A DNA stretch of 64,000 nucleotides, from NCBI GenBank assembly GCA_029449235.1, contig JANATG010000006.1, positions 2,604,001-2,668,000 on the forward strand, read 5' to 3'. The translations under genes and the position numbers were made by a program. Within the stretch, counting starts at the first letter, position 1; every line of letters starts with the position of its first letter. The notes under the pieces are model-generated. The model saw nothing but the letters and a program-made list of their open reading frames with translations, was not told the DNA's origin and did no database searches. The stretch is from Linnemannia schmuckeri. Its lineage: Eukaryota; Mortierellomycota; Mortierellomycetes; Mortierellales; Mortierellaceae. Below, one piece after another: positions 59,460 through 64,000 of this stretch.

Positions 59460-61115
59460 TCCTGAATGAGTGAAAGAGCATGTTCCCTGATCCTTCTTAA
59501 TCCCTTTACAGCATGGGCGTACTTTCTCCATGGTATTGTCCCACTCTTGATCCTTCTATGTCCTTACCACAGTGAGGTCCTTGGGCTTTTACACCTCCTA
59601 TCCTCGTTCCTGCTATCCCTCTCTTCTCCCGTTACCCCTTGTTTCTGCTCCTCCTTTCTCTTTTCGGCATCCCTCATGCATGCCATTAAGCCTCTCTTTC
59701 CTATCATGGGAGCATGGGAGCGGTTCCCCCTGATTTGTTCTCTCTTCTGGCCCAGACATCCACAGGGGAAAGGGTTACAACTGATTTTTGCGTCGCCGTC
59801 ATTCCCTCTCCGGATGTTCCCTTCGTTCCTCTATGGCGGATAGGAGCTGTGTTGATTCCTGCGTTTTCTTCTCTCTCCCCTGGGCTCTTTCTGTCTTCGG
59901 CTATATGCCACTGAGAATGATATTATCTCCTTTCACTCAGGCACTCACACACACATATATGTGCACTCACACATAACACGAACGCCCACCTCACCTCTCT
60001 TCCCCCTCACCAACGGATGTGCAGTCATAAGGTCGGCACACCAGTTTTACATAAAGATTCTCTCCTACTTGGCGTGGTTCCTCTCCTGTTCTTCGCTTTA
60101 TTTCTTCCTTCCAACCTCTGCCCCTCACCTAGCCTCTGCACGCGCTGATGACCACAGCAAGCACCTCTTATGAATCTCGAACGTGTGAGAATGAAAGAGC
60201 ATGCTCTTCCATGATTTAGTCATACTTTGATCCTCCTTGACCTCTTTACGTTTTCGGTTTGTTCTCCCCATGGAGTTATCCCACAGTTGCTCTTTCTGCC
60301 TCCTTAGCACCGTGTAGTCCTTAATCTTTAAGTTTCGGGCATCGTATCGTACCTGATCCACGTACCTCCCTGTCGTCCCTTTCGTCCGTCATCCCCTTGA
60401 TCTTTATCCTTCTGCCCTCCTCGCTCTTTTTGAATGCCCCTTGTTTTCGTGTGCCCTTGACGCTCTCATTCCCATCATGGGAGGTATATCTCTTTGGTTG
60501 CCCTCCCTCCCTGAACTTCCCGTTCTGACCCACATATATGCAGAGCTTTGTCTGAGAAAAAACGTACTAACCGCCTTCACGTCAGTCTTTTTCGTTTCCA
60601 CTGCGTACAAACTTCGCCAACGAGGTTTGTGCTCTAAATAAGAAGCCAGTGATTAGCATGATTGATCTTTGGCGTCCAATGCTGATGCGAAATGAACTCA
60701 GAGGGAAACGTAACATGGGGAAGGGGAGGGGGTTCGTTTGCCAGGCTATCGTCTATGGTGGAAAGATGGTGGAATGGAGTTGTCGGTCTCGCTTGTGAAC
60801 TTACACCTCTGTTCCTGTCTCTTCTTGCGGTTACCCCTTATCCTCGTTTACTTCTGGCGTTGTGCCGTCTTTGATCCTTGTATGCTCTACCTATCGTCCC
60901 CCTCTTCTTGATCTTTTTGGCGTCCCTCCTCGTTTTCAAATATCCTTTGGTCTCTTTACGGCCTCCTTTCTCCCCGCCGATAACCCCTTGATATTTAAGT
61001 ATTCTACATATCTCTTGGTGTTTAGTTGGTCTTCTTCACTCCTGCTCAAGATGGGATTGATCCCCCTGGCGTTTCTTCTCTTTCCGAAGCTACCCATCCT
61101 AACCCAGATGCCTTA
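59460..61115. repeat. Three diverged copies of a ~500-bp C/T-rich repeat
   Basis: Blocks starting near 59465, 60185 and 60760 share ordered landmarks: tgaaagagcatg followed by gatcctcctt-like sequence; gttaccccttat or similar; then catgggag/aagatggga followed by ccccctg and a c-cccat-ctga-cccagat motif (59705-59760, 60470-60545, 61045-61110). Identity is modest and I aligned by eye. No terminal repeats or ORFs define the unit. Confidence 0.4.
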
Positions 61116-61468
61116 GGGAAATAGGACCGGCTTTGTTCGTGTCCGCCGCACTTTCCAGCTCGCGGAAGGTTGAGGAGAGGAAACACAAGAGTGCAATCAC
61201 CATCTTTTCACTTCCTTCGATCGATTGAAAAAGGGGAAGGATAAAGGGCACTGGGCACACACATAACCCACACTGCTTCCTTTTCTTACTTTTCCGAAAC
61301 GCGTCTTTCGCAGCAAGAAATATCTGAGAATGAGATTCATGTTTGAAAAGAGTGCTGGCTAAGCTATCCAAGATCAATGGGGAAAGAATGTTCTACGTAA
61401 TGGAAAAGAATCAGGAAGAAAGAAGAGGGAAAGAAGAAGAGAGAGCGGGGAGGGGGACAAGTTATTTC

Positions 61469-61873
61469 TTACGGCGTCTCATTCTCGCCGGTGAAGATGG
61501 TGGTGCACTCCTTTATGGCGGGGTTGTCAAAGGTGTATTGGCGGATCTCCCTGTCGGCGGAACAATGCACTGGGATGCTGGCCGAGTAACCGCATAGCTT
61601 GGCCTTGGCTTTGTAGCCCTCCTTCTCGCACCATTCCTTAAACTGGCAGAGCTGTGTCTTGTGTGAGTCTTCAAAGAGGCAGTAGCGACGGTTACTATCC
61701 AGACAGGCCCCATTACAGGCACTGTCCTGTGCGCCCCAACTTTTGCACCAGCCGTCTTGGATCCATGCCCAGTCCCCGCTATCCTTTTCACAGTGCGCAA
61801 ACAAATAGTCGGCGGAGCCAAAAGTCGCCAGCTGCAGCATCACGAGAGCAAAGACGACGAAAACAGACTTCAT
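61469..61873 (-). CDS. Small secreted cysteine-rich protein
   Basis: A single exon of 134 residues. The N-terminus MKSVFVVFALVMLQLATFGS is a textbook signal peptide, with cleavage likely after Ala21 (GSA). The mature ~113 residues carry ten cysteines, enough for five disulphides, with WC, YC and paired spacing (HC, WCKSW, CNGAC, YCLF, LCQFKEWC, LCGY, VHC, ECTT). It ends in FTGENETP. I recognise no family. Size, Cys number and secretion match fungal effector-like or antimicrobial proteins, but that is only a resemblance. It sits in a gene-poor, repeat-rich stretch 2 kb from another secreted-protein gene. No intron is needed. Confidence 0.75.
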   Translation of the reverse strand: MKSVFVVFALVMLQLATFGSADYLFAHCEKDSGDWAWIQDGWCKSWGAQDSACNGACLDSNRRYCLFEDSHKTQLCQFKEWCEKEGYKAKAKLCGYSASIPVHCSADREIRQYTFDNPAIKECTTIFTGENETP

Positions 61874-63822
61874 GGTCAGGGCTTTTTTTGTAGTCGTTCA
61901 AAGGTTAGGAAAAGCGAGAGGGGGACAAGGGCGCAATGGACAAAACAGCCGTAGACAGCGGGATTGGTCGTCATCGGCAATTGGGAAGAGAAGAGAACAG
62001 TTCATGGAGTTAGGCATTGCGGTGAAAACAGGCGAATTTCTATACATTTGAATATGGCACACATCCAGGTCTCATTGCAATCTTACATGTGTGAGGGGAG
62101 AAAAATTAGAGTAGGTTTGTGGTACAGTGGTGCGAGTTTGTCGAGAGATACTGTTGCGAAGTGAGGTCAGGAACTCGAATGGTAATTGTGCAAGTAACGG
62201 CGCCTTCCCCGGATTTAAATACATATTCTTTGGGCCGCTGGACAAGGGGCCAGGCTCAAGCTGAGGACCAAGTGTGTTCGCGTACACTGTGAACTATCGC
62301 ATGCCCACCTTCTTACTACAACTTGCCCATCATCTCGAAATCAAGCAAGGACCCAAGGGGAAGTAGGAATGTGATGGCCTGATGGGTAATGGGAGAGGAA
62401 AGGAAGAGGGGGAAGTGGAAGGTTAGGGGGTACCTACAATGGTCGCGTCTGAAACTTAGACAGTCTATTTCAAGTTTTTGTTTACTCGATTCTGCAAAAT
62501 GCGATAACGAGCAAGCGCTATTCAAACAGAGAGCAAGGCAGAGATGAGCAACGTCCGATATGTATTTTGGCAACAGTGTATCGAGGGGAGAGACCCAGTG
62601 TGTTGTTAACCCCTTCGCTGGCGCGTCATTGTATATACAGGTGGGATTGTTTGTCTCGAACTCCTAGATGCCCCCTCACGACGAGACCCCGAATGTCACC
62701 GTGTTCTTTTTTTGATCTTCCTGCTCTTTTCGTTTTGAATAAGGACCGTTTTCCCTCAAAGAAGGCCGAGCAAGGTATCCGTTTCCCTTCCGTACACGGT
62801 CCGCTCCTCGAAAAAACAATGAGTGGGATAGCAAGCCATCAACTCGGTGGCAGGCACGTTTGTTTTCGCGACCCCTTTTTGGGTTCTGTGTAAGGGCAAA
62901 ATATCCTACTCTCGTTTGGGATGCAAGTGGCATGTGAACAGTTCGTCACATCGCACCGCCTCCTTTGTTTTTTTCAACAACGGGATGCATAACCATGCAC
63001 CTCTACTCTCTGTCCTTGTATGCTTCATCCACGGTTATAAAAAAAAACAATCTTTCAGTGCCCTCCATTCCCTTTCTTTTTGTCCCTCCTCGTATCTTTT
63101 ATTCCTAACACCTCCTCTACCCGTTCCCCAGTTGACGTGCATCTCTTGAATCCGGGTCACTCCGTCCATCCTATACTTTTCCCTTCGGCAACTTCCTTAC
63201 AACCCATTAGAATCTTTTTATGCGGCCCCTTGCTGTGCTCCTCGATGGTGCGCCATGCCTTATTCTAGTGGGAGCATTGAAGTTTTCAACACCACAGCCA
63301 TCTTGGCAGGGGAGGACATGTTTACAGATCTCGCAGCTATCCACCTTCCGCATGATGGACATAGGTGGGTACGATCGCATTTCCATCTGTCTATAAGCCG
63401 ACAAGGAATGCATATGGCAACATACATCGGCAGAGAAACAAAATGCACAAGGCACCAAGTCCCGCCCAGCCCCGTTCCCGCGTGCACACTGCCCCCTGGC
63501 CATGGTACCTCGGCGTTCACTATGTTCATCCGTCAGTATCCTTCTTCCTTGCCTCTCCTTGAACCGCTTCCGCCTTTTGCTGTTGAGGTGATTGCCTCCT
63601 GGTTGCTGGATTAAATATATCGGCCGTTCGGCATCCGTCATGTGCGCAACCATTCGGCAGAACCTTGTCCGATCTCTTCCTCTGAACATAATTTTTATAT
63701 CTTTTTGGAGATTTGACTGTGACTGATATAAAAGGCGAGAGTAATAACCCACTACCACCCAATCTCTTTAACTCCATCGATCTAATACCCCCTCTCCAAC
63801 TTCTATCCAAGAACAACTAAAA
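61874..63822. other. Intergenic region between two secreted-protein genes
   Basis: 1.95 kb upstream of both flanking genes, which diverge. Several open frames are present on both strands but none shows a conserved motif or splice pattern I can support. Confidence 0.45.
63727..63734 (+). promoter_or_regulatory. TATA box of the terminal secreted-protein gene
   Basis: tataaaag lies 96 bp before the ATG at 63823, followed by a C/A-rich leader, a typical spacing for a strongly regulated fungal gene. Confidence 0.6.
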
Positions 63823-64000
63823 ATGCTCACCCGCGCCGCTGCCGTCGTCGCCATGATGCTTGTGCCCCTTCTGGCTAATAGCGTCATGGCTGCTCCCGTG
63901 TCTGACACGTGCAACATCAACAAGGACCCGATCTACAAGGCGGCCTTGCAATCGTTGATGGTGGGCATGGATCAAGCCTTGTTCACCAAAGAGGGCAAGG
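63823..64000 (+). CDS. Secreted protein, 3' part beyond window
   Basis: The ATG in aaaATG context opens a frame that stays open to the window end (59 codons seen). Residues 1-~24 (MLTRAAAVVAMMLVPLLANS) are a signal peptide with cleavage near VMA-AP. The mature start has APVSDTCNINKDPIYKAALQ, with one Cys visible, resembling small secreted fungal proteins that begin with a C-N-I-N-K-D motif followed by helices. A TATA box lies just upstream. Family and length cannot be told from this fragment. An intron may follow beyond the window. Confidence 0.65.
   Translation, partial: MLTRAAAVVAMMLVPLLANSVMAAPVSDTCNINKDPIYKAALQSLMVGMDQALFTKEGK

Larger units (their letters stand above)
57565..61468. other. 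Gene-poor, repeat-rich stretch
   Basis: About 3.9 kb in which no gene is supported. It contains the 13-bp minisatellite (58556-58620), further short direct repeats at 58621-58760, and three diverged C/T-rich copies between 59460 and 61115. An open minus-strand frame (58616-57819) runs through the minisatellite but shows no conserved feature. Confidence 0.5.

Noticed and set aside
62847..63060. Cys/His-containing frame resembling a transposase DNA-binding segment
   Set aside because: Only a handful of residues fit, with no flanking transposase domain or terminal repeats.

Overview
The window looks like nuclear DNA of an early-diverging filamentous fungus, probably Mucoromycota and possibly Mortierellaceae. 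The genes are eukaryotic and split by many short GT-AG introns (most under about 150 bp, often with GTAAGT donors and ATAG or TTAG acceptors). Intergenic regions carry long homopolymer tracts and pyrimidine-rich promoters. The gene set fits such a fungus: a NEO1-type flippase, a Clr4-type H3K9 methyltransferase, an MME1-type mitochondrial carrier and an Integrator INTS3 orthologue, which ascomycete yeasts lack. The taxon is inferred from gene content and style; no marker gene was compared.

Region 1-19.4 kb: the 3' part of an unrecognised low-complexity gene (+); a decayed M13 (neprilysin-like) metallopeptidase (-); an ER-membrane J-protein of the DNAJB12/B14 type (-); a doubtful small membrane-protein gene; a PAQR/haemolysin-III seven-TM receptor (+); a chromodomain plus SET histone H3K9 methyltransferase (-); an MME1-like mitochondrial carrier (+); and remains of an unrecognised gene.

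Region 19.6-49 kb is dense with housekeeping genes: NEO1 P4-ATPase (-, 12 exons), APC1 (-, 5 exons) divergent from INTS3 (+, 6 exons), a senescence/spartin-domain protein (+), a large Gln-rich protein (+), mitochondrial/cytosolic oligoribonuclease REXO2/Orn (-) divergent from TCTP (+). Exon joins were worked out by hand; in each multi-exon gene the summed lengths keep frame and the junctions rebuild the conserved protein.

Region 49.9-64 kb is accessory in character. It holds an intact two-ORF LINE of 5.36 kb bounded by a perfect 18-bp target-site duplication and a poly(A) tail. About 1 kb beyond lies an intronless bacterial/plastid-type SpoIIIAA/Ycf45-like ATPase with one in-frame TAG. Then come about 4 kb of minisatellites and decayed repeats, a small 10-cysteine secreted protein, and the start of a second secreted protein cut by the window edge.

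The most notable items are the SpoIIIAA-like ATPase with its premature stop, the INTS3 gene with a long acidic/basic tail and a promoter region shared with APC1, and the young LINE whose two ORFs lie in one frame separated by a stop codon and six bases. I saw no CRISPR array, rRNA or convincing tRNA gene.
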